DNA of 64,000 nucleotides from the NCBI GenBank assembly GCA_963693365.1, contig CAVNZM010000001.1:14694001-14758000 (forward strand), given 5' to 3'. The stretch's first letter is position 1. Every line of letters begins with the position of its first letter. The stretch is from Amoebidium appalachense. Taxonomy: Eukaryota; Ichthyosporea. Shown piece after piece: positions 42,914 to 60,973 of this stretch. Below the pieces are notes generated by a model. That model searched no databases, was not told the origin of the DNA, and saw only the letters and a program-made list of their open reading frames with translations. The position numbers were made by a program, and so were the translations under genes.

Positions 42914-43146
42914 CGGTTTGGTCCGACGCCTGTGGAGTTGGTTCCCACTTGTCGCTTACGGGGTCGTATGCACGACCTTCCGCCAGCGCGAACAGTTCGC
43001 AGAAGAGCTCGATTTCCATCTCGCATCGGCGTTTGCGCTCGAGTAGTTTCTCACCAGAAAACATTGGTTCCTTCGTGTCCGTGTCTATCACGCTCGTAGC
43101 ATCGTTTTCCAACTTTGCGAGGAACTCTTTTCCACACGGATTTCAC
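42906..43146 (-). CDS. ORF1 C-terminal remnant of the non-LTR retrotransposon
   Basis: An 80-codon open tail with a basic/acidic helical segment (ERKRRCEMEIELFCELFALA) ends at TAA. The codon ATG for the endonuclease ORF sits inside this end (ATGCCTAA), so the two frames overlap by eight bases. An upstream TGA at about 43147 closes the frame. No nucleic-acid-binding knuckle is visible, so its ORF1 role rests on position. Confidence 0.5.
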
Positions 43147-44274
43147 TGAAACTTCACCTGCACATCTCACATGTGTAATGGCTCCTTATAACTGAGTGTA
43201 GAACTATTATATGCATGGTCAAGTTCTGCTGCAGGGCAAATCATATTAGATCAGACATGGCCATTGCCATGCAGATGGTGTGAGCCTGCCATTCAATTTG
43301 CTACTTGCCTACGTATACATCTGATGTCCACCAACCATCCCACATGCATGATCGATATCCGTCGGATGTGAGAGTACCTACCCGTTTCATGCATTGCGGG
43401 AAGCGCTATGTGAGCCTCTAAGGAAAAACGTAGCTGTTCAGCATGCGTTACCTCGCCTATTCCATTTGAATGTTTATGTACGTATACTGAACGGCGCAGA
43501 TCTGGTTGCACAGATCCCCGGGTCCTTAGGGAGTGTTCGGAAACTGGGTCGGGTCGATCCTATCCCATATATGAATTCGCACTGTCGAGTGACAGCATGT
43601 CAACGTCAGGCTATAGTATACTGTAGGTTGAAACTGCGTTTTGTATACTACACATAGAGATTCCAAGACAAAATCTGAATGTTAAGGGGCTAAGAGACCA
43701 CCTAGTACAATAGGTCCACATATCTTTTTTTTTTTTTTAGCCAACACTAGCTCCCTGGTTCGAATCAGCTCGAATCGCAAGTCGGATGCCTCTAACCCGA
43801 TCCGAACCACAGAATCGATTTGGCGCGCTTTTTTGAAATCGGGGACACACAGCCTCAGGGCCTTTATCGGCTTCAACCACAAGAGTTCGCCGTGTTTCAG
43901 AGCGTTTCTAAACTTCTGACTATACAACTAACTGTGAAGCCAAACATGAGCAAGGAGCTAGTGAGAGGGCTAAACAGTCTGTGATATCTTGCAAGTGTCG
44001 CTCATATTCTTAGAGCATAAGGAAATTCAAGCACGCGCTTGAACACGTAAAACCCGTACTAGCAACACGATAACAGCTCCCGTTTCTCAGTTGCAGCACC
44101 TGCACCAGAAAGCTTGTTGCATGCACGCGTGCACGTGTGAGTCGACGACGTTAAAGCTGATAGGATCTACGCCGCTGGTTTGAAATATTAAGAAACGCTT
44201 TAGCGGAGTGTGTGTTTTCATATAAGCCAAACAGAAACAACAGAAAAACGTTTCGAGCGTGGGCGCGAGTCATC
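43147..44274. other. Upstream region of Spc25, no gene seen
   Basis: About 1.1 kb of unique sequence. Frames are short on both strands. A possible TATA-like catataag lies about 55 bases before the Spc25 ATG. A ggttcgaatc word near 43757 resembles a tRNA B box but no tRNA fold surrounds it. Confidence 0.45.
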
Positions 44275-49002
<4,728 letters not shown>

Positions 49003-49052
49003 TTACAATATTCTTAACTTTAGAGTTATAATCTCCCCTCCGTGGGGGTTTT

Positions 49053-49097
<45 letters not shown>

Positions 49098-49346
49098 GTA
49101 TGAGAATGCCGCACATTTGGTCGAAATTTGAATGATCTGGCTTGCTGACAATAGTGTCCTATTTCAAGGTTGTATGTTTACAATATCTCAGTATTATGAA
49201 TATCCCAAAATAGCAAAATAGTGGCCGTGCTGGAAAACGCAGTAAGCCCAAGACTTCCCAAGAAAAATTAGACCGTCTATACCAACCAAAAATAGGCTGA
49301 GATGTCCGTGGGATGCGAAAGTTTGCGTTTTTTTTTTTTTTTTTTT

Positions 49347-49393
<47 letters not shown>

Positions 49394-50088
49394 GTTTTTG
49401 TTTTGTTGTTGTGTCTTAGCCTTTATCTAGGAGGTCTTGGTCTTAGCATTGATAGGGAGTGACGAGACACGTCCGGCCCACAATCTATAATTATGAATAA
49501 CCTAGACCCAGCTATTGTGATCGAAGTTGCATTTAGCTCTTTTAGGGTTTAAGGGTGTAAGAGGCACGTGATTTGCTACAGATACCGTCCACCAAAAAAA
49601 ATAAAAAAATAAATCGCTTTAGAATGAGTGTGCTGTGCATGTTTTATAATGTGTTAAATGGCATCCGAATATCCCCCCTCCCCCCCCCCCCCAACCACCA
49701 CCACCACCACGACCCCCACCGCCACACGCACACACACACATATAAACTCAGTGAATGCCACCGGGCCGGACCGGGAACCTCGCTGCATGCACGTGCACAA
49801 GCACATGCACCCCAGTATTCTTCCACATTACTAACCTACAGTGGCCCTCGTGTTCTGTTGCTGTATTGGAATTCTGCAAGTGTGCAGTTCGGATATATAC
49901 GGGACCCACAAAAACGGCCGCGGGATGCAAAATATATTGCAACTGATATGTGCATGCATGCACGTGTACGTGTGTATTTGTGTACATATATGATACGTGG
50001 TGGCACGAGGAGGATAGGTGGACAATTAACATTTGTCTCAGGAGGGTTAGAGCAGATATAATTGAAATAATTTTCTTTATTTATCGGC

Positions 50089-50132
<44 letters not shown>

Positions 50133-50652
50133 TATATCCGTGTAGATAAATTAGATTTAGATGGAGGAGAGAGGGGGGGGCTCTAGGGGCCGGGGGGGAT
50201 ATGCAGGACAGCATGATGCAGTTTCCAGCACACCAGAAAGAATGGACAACAAAAAAATGGCACCTGCAGTTGCCCGCCAAGGAGGGGGGCACACAGCTTT
50301 ATAAGAGGCCTGAATTTGGGCCAATTATCTTGCGACATCAGTTTCATATTAATGCGTGTGCACATTTTTCTTTAAATCGTATAAAAGTGTATTTGATCAT
50401 AGGGGCGGGGCAGACCCACAAAATCTACAACGGCAAATAATGAGGCCGTATGTGGCACAGAAAGTTTCATGTACATTATATTTTCAGACATTCCAAGGGA
50501 TTAAAGATGCAAAACGTTACGGTCAAGAACGGATGACGTGTAGGCACATCTATATGAATGATAACACATCATTGTTACACGACTACATTATTCTTCACGG
50601 CAGATTGAAAATAGGCACGGAGGAAAAGGAACCAAAGACAAGCACACAAACG

Positions 50653-50713
<61 letters not shown>

Positions 50714-51257
50714 TTTCGTTATAATGGACGTATACACAAACCAACGCACATTCGTTACAGCCATTATATTGCATAACTGCATACATACGAAAGCCCCTTT
50801 TACCCAGAGAACGCACATGCACATCCTGCCACCCACACAATTCACATCTTCGTTAGTGTCCCATTACAACCTGCACATCCCACACTACTCTTCCGGCAAC
50901 CAATATCCCTCTGGGTCATCGCTCTCTCTCTCCCTAGGCCCCATCTAAACACACACACATACACACACACACACACACACACCACCCTCCTTCCTTCTCT
51001 CTCACCACCTCTCGTCCCCACACCTGAAACACACACACACACAACCCCCTCCCCCCCCCGGTTCTCCCTAACCCACCAACACCCTCCCCCCTCCCCCCTA
51101 ACCCCTCCTAATGCCCCCCCCACCCCCAGGAAAAAAAGGAAACACACACACACACCTCCAAGCACACGCTCACAAGACAGCACATTCACCCATCCCCAGT
51201 AATACCCTCATCCGGCCCCCTCAGGCCAATCCCCACCCCGATTACTTTTCCTCACGA
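49003..51257. other. Intergenic region between Spc25 and the stress-protein gene (tail to tail)
   Basis: Two T-then-G tracts (49049-49096 and 49328-49391), a G run (50094-50131), (CA)n plus C run (50657-50710) and C/T/CA-rich DNA toward 51190. The unique pieces between them (49100-49320, 49400-50090, 50140-50640) have only short frames. A 69-codon frame from about 50440 to 50650 has mixed composition but no splice or family support. Confidence 0.5.
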
Positions 51258-52069
51258 TCAACGCTCATCATCCAACGGGTAGAAAGGCTTCGAGTCAGGA
51301 GAATTCGGCTTGATTCCAGCCATGAACGCAGGGGGGGTCTTAACGATAGTCACAGGAACCATAGTGTGTTGCATAACATAGTCCCCCACGCTCCCCAGAA
51401 CCAATTTCGCCAACGTCCCCCTGTTGCGGCTTCCAACGATAAGCTGGTCCGGCTTGAACCCGTTGCAGAATTCGCACACGGCCTCCCCGGGGTCTCCTTT
51501 AAGCAAGATGGCTTTGACTTTTGCGCCCTTAAGGTCCGTGTTACCGCAGTAGTTTTCAGCCAGTTTCTTGCACAGGGGGGAGTCTTGCGAGAGAGGGCCG
51601 CTCGGGTGGAACACTGGATATATGTGTTTGTGTGGGTGTTTTTTTTTTTGTTGGGGGGGGGGGAGAGGGAGGGGAGGGTGGGGGGGGGGGGGGGGGGGGG
51701 GGGGGAGGGGGGGGGGCGGGGGGGACGGTGGGTGGGTGGGTGGGCGTGAGTGAATGTGAGTGTGAGGTTATGTGCTCGGGTAAGTGGGTGGGTGGGTGTG
51801 GATGAGCATGCATGGGAGTGGGTGTGTGTGAATGCATTATATGCATGTGTTTGTTGAGTGGAGGGGAGAGCGCCGGGGGGGGGGGGAAGGGGGGGGGGGG
51901 GGGGGGGGGGGAGGGGGGAGGGGGGAGGGGGGGAGGGGGGGGGGGGGGGAGGGGGGGGGAGAGACAGGAAGATTTACGTGTGGGTGGAGGGCTTGGACTG
52001 TGTGGGTGGGGAGATGAGAAATCGGGGGCGGCAAGGTAGATGCACCCCAATTTGTGCTATTCAAGGGGG

Positions 52070-52108
<39 letters not shown>

Positions 52109-52118
52109 TGGTGGTGGT

Positions 52119-52154
<36 letters not shown>

Positions 52155-52502
52155 ATATTGGTAGGGAAGGAAGAAGAAGGAGGGTGGGGTGCGAGGTGGA
52201 CGGTTTGAAAATGGTTTGTGTGTGTTTAACCGAGTAGAGAAACGAGGGAAGGAGGAGGCCGACAGATGGGAGGGAAGAAGGCGGTGATGGTGGTGGTGTG
52301 CGTGTGTGTGTGTGTGTGCAGGGGGGGGGGGGGGAGCTTCAATAATGCCCATTATCATGTGGTACGGCGGAGGGAGGGGCCCCGGGGGGGGGGGGGGGAG
52401 GGGGGGGGGAGGCATGAGAGACTATCAAAAACCACTGAAATACTCATTCAGGGAGGGCAAGTTGATGGGAGGAAAGAGAAGGACCGGGGGGAGAGGGTTG
52501 CG

Positions 52503-52549
<47 letters not shown>

Positions 52550-53416
52550 GTCAAAACATACCATTCCTGAAATCGACACCCTCCTCGCACACGTGAACAA
52601 GAATCAGCTCGTCATCCTTCTGCAGCAGAGTGCGCACAGTCCACTGTGGGAAGAATTTGGGTAGCGGTGAGGAGCATCAACCAATGAAGCTTTATGACAA
52701 ATGTCGGTATTCAGCCGCGTGGTAGAATCGGGGGGCCTTTTTCTCAGCCAATCAAACAAAGAAAAGCAAAGTTAATCATCACTCCAGCAATTAGAGTGTG
52801 ACGTCATAAGTTGCAAGACATTTGAATACTGTCACCAAAAGGTCCTAATGACGAAACAACTATATAAGATATTTAATGCCTATGTCAGTATTTGCGTGTT
52901 TGACATGAATATGCATATGTGGCTCGTGCAAGCCGTGATTGATCCAGCCATTATGATTTGATGTGATTAAGATTGTGCGCTTCAAATTTTTTTTTTGGTT
53001 TTCAGTTCTTGTCTAGGGTACTGCCCAGAAACGGACTGTGTGGGAACGAAGACGAGTGTGAATGTTGTAATGGGGAGAGAGGGGGGGAATTTAGCTAGAG
53101 CATACCGCATAAATCACAAAAATGGACATTCAGTTGACATACAAACACACACAAACGTCACTGGGCAAACACACAAAACCTAAAAAAGTGAGGCAGACAT
53201 CCGAAGGCAAGGAGGAGGGGAGGGGGGGGGGGGGGGGGGGGGGGGGGTGGGTGGGGTGGGTTGGGGAGGGGGGGAGGTGGGAAGGGAAATAAATATTCGG
53301 GCAGTTCTAGGAGGAAGTCAAATAATTTGGGCCTTAAAATCAGCGGGGTGGAAATAAGGAAGGGGGACATCAGAAAATGGCGGCCTAGAGGGTAGAGTGG
53401 TGGTGGTGGTGGTGGT

Positions 53417-53450
<34 letters not shown>

Positions 53451-53584
53451 AAAGGGTTTTTGGCTTGTACATTTAGAGCCTACTCAAGTGCCATCCATCA
53501 TGCAAGGGAACAGAGTGAGCAGAAAAGTCCGGGGCAAGCCCGGTGGGTGTGGGGAAGATGGGGCCCCCGATGGGCGGTTTTTTT

Positions 53585-53625
<41 letters not shown>

Positions 53626-54427
53626 AATGCAACGTGATGCCACTGCAACACACGCACCGTGGTATACACCTGCCTGGCTATTTCTTATCCATTCCTATCT
53701 AAACCACGTACAACCACTTGCTCCATCCAACAGGCAAACATGCATAAAAGAGTATTTCTTTTCAGCTCCACGCAAACGAATGGATTACATGACACACACA
53801 CAACGTGTGCCTACATGTACTTACACGTGTACACACAGAAGCACGTTTATGCAATGAACATCCAAGCAGCTCATCCAAGGCAAACTCACCTGCAATCGGG
53901 CCTACATGAACGTGCAATCGCAAGTTGCACATGCAAAAATTCTCACCCCCAACTACAAGCAGACTCTTGATGTATCATATGTTGAATGCAAGCCACACGA
54001 GATATAAAACCGTCAAAACAGCAGACAGGTGAGATTGGAGACACAAGCATGCACGCACACAAGGATGCACACACGCACACACCTACACACACACGCGCGG
54101 AGTCACACACACACACACACACACACAAGATCCCCAACCCAACACACGCACGCCCACACGCACACAAAAGCATTTTTCAGCAGCAAGTAGGCACCAAGCT
54201 TGAGAGAGAAACTTAAGAGGGGAAACTGAAGATTGTAGCTGGAGTGAACAGGTGGTGATTACAGTGGTGGTGGTTGGGGAGCAGGGGGGGCTGGGGGGGA
54301 GGGTAAGGACCTGGAAGGCGTAGCGGCTGTATGGTGAATTGTCGACAGCGAGCACAAAGCGCCGTGCCCCGGTAGGAAAGAAGTCTCCATCACGGCTGGA
54401 CGCGTCGCTCGGGCTGTCCTCCGCCAT
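51258..54427 (-). CDS. Universal stress protein (UspA domain), 3 exons, 184 residues
   Basis: Exons: 54311-54427, 52562-52643 and 51258-51613. Intron 1 is phase 0 and intron 2 phase 1, with clean donors and acceptors. After a 20-residue acidic, Ser-rich start, residues 23-39 (RFVLAVDNSPYSRYAFQ) give the first strand and the D-x-S turn. Exon 2 supplies WTVRTLLQKDDELILVHV. Exon 3 gives an insert, then VKAILLKGDPGEAVCEF, LIVGSRNRGTLAKLVLGSVG and VPVTIVK. These are the strands and nucleotide-loop of single-domain USPs, which dimerise and often bind ATP. The loop G-x2-G-x9-G-S has Asn for the second Gly (GSRN). The C-terminus extends about 25 residues past the last strand. There is no membrane or signal segment, so it should be cytosolic. 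Confidence 0.9.
51614..52561. repeat. Stress-protein intron 2: G-rich DNA
   Basis: G runs fill 51653-51725, 51875-51960, 52118-52152, 52321-52334, 52383-52410 and 52504-52547, with (TG)n at 52075-52106 and (GTGG)n near 51727-51745. On the transcribed strand these are C runs and (CA)n. Confidence 0.88.
52644..54310. repeat. Stress-protein intron 1
   Basis: 52650-53200 is unique and AT-rich without coding signals. G runs follow at 53221-53247 and 53418-53448, T17G30 at 53578-53624, then CA-rich DNA (53800-54130) with a (CA)n at 54100-54127. No additional exon is needed, because exons 1 and 2 join in phase 0 with a continuous USP fold. Confidence 0.7.
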
Positions 54428-54610
54428 TTTCCTCCCTAGTTGAAAACTAGATGTGGTCGGGAAAGGAAAGATCTGATCAAAGGGCCAACAAAGAATAGAA
54501 ACTACACCAAAATGCCTCGGTTCCAAATGCTAACCAGCTAAAGAGATGGAACGTCAACAGTAAAAATTGCTCGGTTTCTAACTTCAGCAAAGGGCATGTA
54601 CACGCCTTTT
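54428..54610. promoter_or_regulatory. Short bidirectional promoter region
   Basis: Only 183 bases separate the stress-protein ATG (54427, minus) from the ATG of the small + strand gene (54611). There is no TATA box or microsatellite. Shared regulation is inferred from the head-to-head spacing. Confidence 0.45.
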
Positions 54611-55042
54611 ATGGCGTCGAATGCGAGTCGTGAACTGAAACTGCGCTCACCAACACGTGAAAAAAACGCCGATGGGAAAAACGAAGAGAAGGAAAAAGCA
54701 GGGTGCTACCAGGGTGACACATTTCTTACACCTAGTTGGGTTGTGTTGTGGTTTAACCCCTGGTGTTCGTTTGCCCAAACCAGAGCTCAGAAACAGGGAT
54801 GGTTGTGCTCCGGTGTGACCTAAAAACAAAAAAAATGAATTCTGCTATAATTTTCATTGCGCGCCAACAGAAAAGAAAAAGAGAACGTTTTCCTAACGAG
54901 CTTCCCACCCACTGAAGTTCGAAGCACAAGCACCGTGAGTGGCTCACTGAAGAAATTTACAGCCCTGCAGAAAGAGGTGCACCAATCATTGCTCAAGCTC
55001 TTATCGCCCGCGATCTATCGCGGAGCACAGCTGGATATGTAA
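54611..55042 (+). CDS. Small hypothetical protein, about 90 residues, two exons
   Basis: ATG 54611 opens a charged segment (MASNASRELKLRSPTREK and then K/E-rich). A second open segment from about 54870 to the TAA at 55040-55042 reads KEKENVFLTSFPPTEV, SGSLKKFTALQKEVHQSLLK and LLSPAIYRGAQLDM, with a likely helix in its middle. The second segment is preceded by gcgccaacag, a fair acceptor. The donor is uncertain: gcagg/gtgcta gives an in-frame join, while the stronger-looking cagg/gtgaca does not. The composition is protein-like and free of repeats. No family was recognised. A short helix with TALQKEV recalls small KEOPS subunits, but that is too weak to name. Confidence 0.42.
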
Positions 55043-56718
<1,676 letters not shown>

Positions 56719-57972
56719 ATGAAGCCCGAGGAACACAGCAAGTCACACAAGGATGACCGCCACAGCCATACCGGAGTGAGTGGCGAGCCTAAAAAAGGTG
56801 AGCTCCCACTTCCCTTCCTTGCCCATCCCCCACCCTTTGCCCCAGGGATTTCGGTTTCTCTTTTTTCCCCTTCCTTCTCCCTACACAGTTTCCTTCCTCC
56901 CCTCCCTCTTCCCCCACAGCCCCCCTTCTTCCTTTACTTTCTCTTTTAATGGCCCCCTGCTACCTATACAACCCCCCCCCCCCCCCCCCCCCCCCCGCCC
57001 CAGCCCCTTCACTTTCCTTTCTAATGACACCCCCCGGCCTCCTTCCCAAGGACCGCTCCCCAGGACGACGTCCTTCTAACCGATACTATGCTGTTTGTTT
57101 TCTGTCCTCAACATTTTATTATTGCAACTGTGTGCTGAATGGCAGCTGTTCTGTTCAATATGTTAGTGTTACGGTGCTCTTCGGTTACTTCCTTCTTTGT
57201 GCCCCCCCACCTCCCCCCCTCCCCCCCCCCCCCTTCCCCCCCAACCCCACGGCCCTTAGGGCCCCGTTCTCCGCACGTGCTCCCCATACCTCTGTTCTTG
57301 TCTCAGCCTCATTATCACCTCCACGGTTAGCAAATATTCCCTGCTTTCTCATCTCCGGCACTGCACAGAATGGGGGCACACTTCACTTCCCCCAACCCCC
57401 CCCCCCTCCCCTTCTCCCGGCCCCACCCCATCCCTCCACCTCATCCCTCCCCCCATTCCCTTCCCTTGTACTGCCTTCATGGGAATTGTTCATTTCCCCC
57501 CTTTCCTTTCCTTGTCCCACTGAACTTGTATACCAGTCGGCCGTTTAGTCTGCAGCCTCCCCCCCCCCCCCCCCCCCCCCCCCCCCGCCCTCCATCTGTC
57601 CTCACCTTCAGTCTCCCTATCCCCACCCTCCCCCTCTCTGCCCCTAACCCCCACCGGTCTTTTTCCTTTGCACTCTCTAGTTATTTGTGTTTTCCTTTTG
57701 TTCCTTTCCCTTCGACCACCCTTCAGATCACCTTCACAAACCTCTTTCTCTCACTTGCACTCTCTCTCGCCCGCTCCCTCCCTCCCCCCTCTTTCCCCCC
57801 CCCCCCCCCCCCCCCCCCCCCCTCTCTCCCTGGTTTCCCGGTTTTGAACGAATAACTGACACTCCTCTCAGGCGGTGCAGGTGGCCATTACACGTGGGGT
57901 GCACCTGGTTCTGAGGTCGACGCCCCCACCGGCGTGGACGATCCCAAGGACCCCAACTACGAGGAGAAATAG
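56719..57972 (+). CDS. Small Stf2/Tma10-like hydrophilic protein, 2 exons, 59 residues
   Basis: Exon 1 (56719-56797) and exon 2 (57872-57972) join in phase 1 (aaaaaag/gtgagc, ctctcag/gcggtg). The product begins with a His/Lys-rich region, then HSHTGVSGEPKKGGAGG, HYTWGAPGSEVD, and ends DDPKDPNYEEK before TAG. The SHTG-x-SGE, KKxGxGxxxWGxPGxExD order matches the core of yeast Stf2/Tma10, small heat-soluble proteins linked to ATP synthase stabilisation, ribosomes and desiccation. A similar KKGGAGG-x-WG-x-PG plus DPNY segment precedes the first MA3 domain of PDCD4, but no MA3 domain follows. A second donor-like gtgagt inside exon 1 (56775-56780) would shift the frame if used. Confidence 0.68.
56798..57871. 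repeat. Intron of the Stf2-like gene, C/T-rich
   Basis: C and CT tracts (56970-56995, 57200-57242, 57557-57585, 57795-57823) are mixed with unique C/T-rich DNA and end in a pyrimidine-rich acceptor. The long proline-rich frames here come from the C runs. Confidence 0.8.
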
Positions 57973-58355
57973 ACCCCAGCCATGTGAATGTTTGCACCCC
58001 AGCCAATATGCTGAATTGTGGAGGTGGAATGCCCGGATCCTTATTTGATATGCCCAAAGGAGAATGTGGTTTATCAGGAAGCTGGGGGGCGTAATTTAGT
58101 GGGCTAGGGCATAGGATGACAACCAAAAGAGATGGTTGAAAAGCGGGACGAAAATCAAAATGAAAGCGAAATCAAAATGAAAGCGAACTAGTTGAAAGAA
58201 AATTTTGGCTGTACGCTCAAATATGTGAAAAATGGCTGTTAAAAAAATGTTTGTAAAGCATTTTTGAAATCATATATGACCCCTTTTGGTGGTTGTAGCA
58301 TTTTAATAATATTGGTGAATGTGAATGTAAGCAACGGTACCGGTTCCACGATGCC

Positions 58356-58427
<72 letters not shown>

Positions 58428-59220
58428 AGCTGCTGTGTTCCTTCTCTCCTCCCCCCCCCTCCCTTTCCGTCCCCTCCCCCCCCCCTCCCCCCATCCCTAC
58501 CCCTCCACAAAAAAAAAGAGAAAGGAAAAAACAAAACAAGGCACACACTCATGCGCGTTCACACGCAGGCACTTCTTGGTGTTAAAAGTAGTTACTCCCC
58601 CTTTAGACTTGTCATGTCTGTGTCTTGGTTTGGGTTTTGAGGTTCAGGTGAATGGATAGATACTGGGATTCAGTTGCCCCTCTCTCTCTCTCTCTCTGCG
58701 CGCCGGGGGGAGGGGGGGGGGGGGGAGATAAGTTGGTGTATGCTGCTTATTCCTCCTTTTTTTTACTCCGTTTGATGCTTGCCAAGATACCATCAGTCTC
58801 TGTATATCTTTGTTCATCCCAGTGGTGTAGTCAACCCCCCCTCCCCCCCCCCCCCCCCCCCCCCCCCCCCACCCGGTGCCGTTGCGCCGTCGCTGCCGCG
58901 CACGCACACACACACACACACACACACAAACTCACTCAATCGGGGGTTTGCGCTGTTTATCGAGACACAGAGCACAAACGTGCCACCACCAACCACCACC
59001 ACCACGGTTCATCATGGATAATTTCCCTGGCCCCACCCACTCCCCTCCCCTTTCCCCTTCTTCACGGCCACTCGATGTTTCTCATGCAACTCAACCCGCT
59101 TGCGCACCGAGCTTCCCAACAGGCAAATACCCTTCCACCTCCGCTCCATATTCCCCCTTTCGTGCTGTGCTTGCATCTGATAACCAGCCCACGTGTAGTG
59201 AGCACATCTTGCAGCCATAG
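57973..59220. other. Intergenic or intronic region upstream of the unassigned + strand exon
   Basis: Unique DNA to 58355, C run (58356-58388), (AAC)n at 58389-58427, C/T runs, a (CT)n (58680-58697), G run (58705-58725), C run (58845-58870) and (CA)n (58908-58927). From an ATG at 59014 the + strand frame is open to a TAG at 59218-59220, in the same frame as the exon that follows. Confidence 0.5.
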
Positions 59221-60931
59221 TGTGTCGAATTGAAGTATCTCACACGTTGGGGCCCGTACGGTAGTACCTCAAAGCAATACTCTGACAAGCTTGACCTAAG
59301 CCGTGTGTGGCCATGGCCGGAACGAATTTGGTATGAATTCCGTCCCACAATCATACAGCTCAAAATCATTGGCTGCATCATTGTTGAAGGTGAGCAGAAA
59401 CAGTTGGGCAGCCAACCTACGGCCGATTATGGGCATCATGCCAGATGCACTGCAATCTTTCGTAATATTTATATGAAGACCGGGAGTGCAGGTCAGACAC
59501 AGCACCCGTGTTGTCGCATAAAATACGGACATGGTGGGTGGACCAGGAGGGGGCCCAGAGGGCCACGGCGGCTGCGATGGCCAGGAGTTCGATGACGGAA
59601 GAACCGAGTTTACCCTCATGAGCATAGAGGGCTTGGGTGGAGGGGGACCAGGGCATGAAGAACCATTGGTCGAGCCAGTGGCCTCCTAGACCCACCGATC
59701 CGGCAGCATCGGTGGCCAGGGTGGTGTATGTGGGGGGTGTGATGAGGTGCACCCCATTCCATGATGTGAGGAACTGGTGCCATTCGGCTATGTCGGCCCG
59801 GGCGGCAGCAGTCAGTCGTATGTGGTGGTGGCCGGCAAGGTGTGGGTGGGTCCGGAGAGGGGCCCATAGGCGCTGGGAGAAGGCCCTCCCGGGGGGAACC
59901 AGCTGGGCACACCAGGTGAGTTTGCCGAGGAGGGACTGGAGGTCCCGAATGGTGATGGTGGGCTTTGGGTGGGAAGTGAGGTCGAGTAGGTCCGAGAGCT
60001 TGGAAGCCGGGATTCGTGCCTCCATGGCGATGGAGTCGAATTCGATACCGATGAAGATGACACGGGTAGCCGGGCCCTGCATCTTGTCTTCGGAGATGGC
60101 AATGTGCAGCTCTCGGCAGAGTTGCAGGAAGGTGGATAGGTGACGTTGGCACTGCTCTTGTGTGGGGGCGACTATAATCCAGTCGTCTACGTAGTGGCGG
60201 ATGAGGGTAATACCGTGCTGGTGTGCCAGCCACTGTAGGGTGGCCGCGATCCGTTCCCAGATGGCTGGGCTAGATTTCAGGAAGAAGGGCAGTCTGGTTT
60301 CAACGTAAAAATGCCCCTGCCATTTGAATGCCATTAAGTGATGGTCTTCTGGTCGCATGGGCATGTGCCGGAAGGCAGCCTGCACATCTGCCACGGCCAT
60401 GTAGCAGCCGGGGCCTGCGTCGAGAATGAGCTGGGTGACATCCCGGGCGCGAATGTACTGAAGTTCGTCGGGGTAGGTGATGCTGTCATTGACACTGCTA
60501 CCCCGGGGCCAGGAGAGGTGGTGGATTCGACGGTACTTGGGGGGGTTCCCTTTCTTGGTAACGGCGCCGATGGGGGAGGAACGGTGGACCGGAAATTCGT
60601 CAAAGAATTGGGCCGGGGAGAGGGGGCCGCGCAGGTGGCCGAGGGCGACTTCTTTGGCAATATCCGCCGTGATAGCGGCAGCTGCCTCCGGGGTGGTGGG
60701 TAGGTTGGGGCCCACCCGAGAGGTGGAGGGGCCGCGATAGCCGATGTCGACACCGAATTCGACATCGTGGAGGAGTTGTGCGGCGAATAATTGGTCTGGG
60801 TAGGAGGCCAGCAGTTCCCGGAGGCGGGAGGTGTCAATGTGGTGCTGGGGCAGCGGGCGGGCCTCCGGGTCTGAGCCTCGGGGGAAGGGGGTGGTTAGCA
60901 AGGGTGGGGCACCCTCGGTGAGATCCCGGCA

Positions 60932-60973
<42 letters not shown>

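Larger units (their letters stand above)
39047..43146 (-). mobile_element. Degenerate non-LTR (LINE-type) retrotransposon, split by an LTR element
   Basis: In transcript order it has an ORF1 remnant (43146-42906), an AP-type endonuclease (42913 to about 42265), a 1.17-kb LTR-element insertion (41094-42259 plus one GATCT), and reverse transcriptase with a C-terminal region (about 41090-39047). At least three frameshifts break the pol frame, so it is dead. The 5' end appears truncated near 43146 and no poly-A tail was identified. It lies upstream of Spc25 and antisense to it. Confidence 0.88.

Noticed and set aside
43750-43830. tRNA gene suggested by ggttcgaatc
   Set aside because: A B-box-like word is present but no A box, acceptor stem or cloverleaf can be drawn around it.
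54870-55042. KEOPS Gon7-like identity for the small gene
   Set aside because: Only a short helix resembles it. Length and motifs are too weak for a name.
60338-60740. Plus-strand open frames inside the RT-RNase H region
   Set aside because: They are shadows of the GC-rich coding strand of the retroelement pol on the minus strand.
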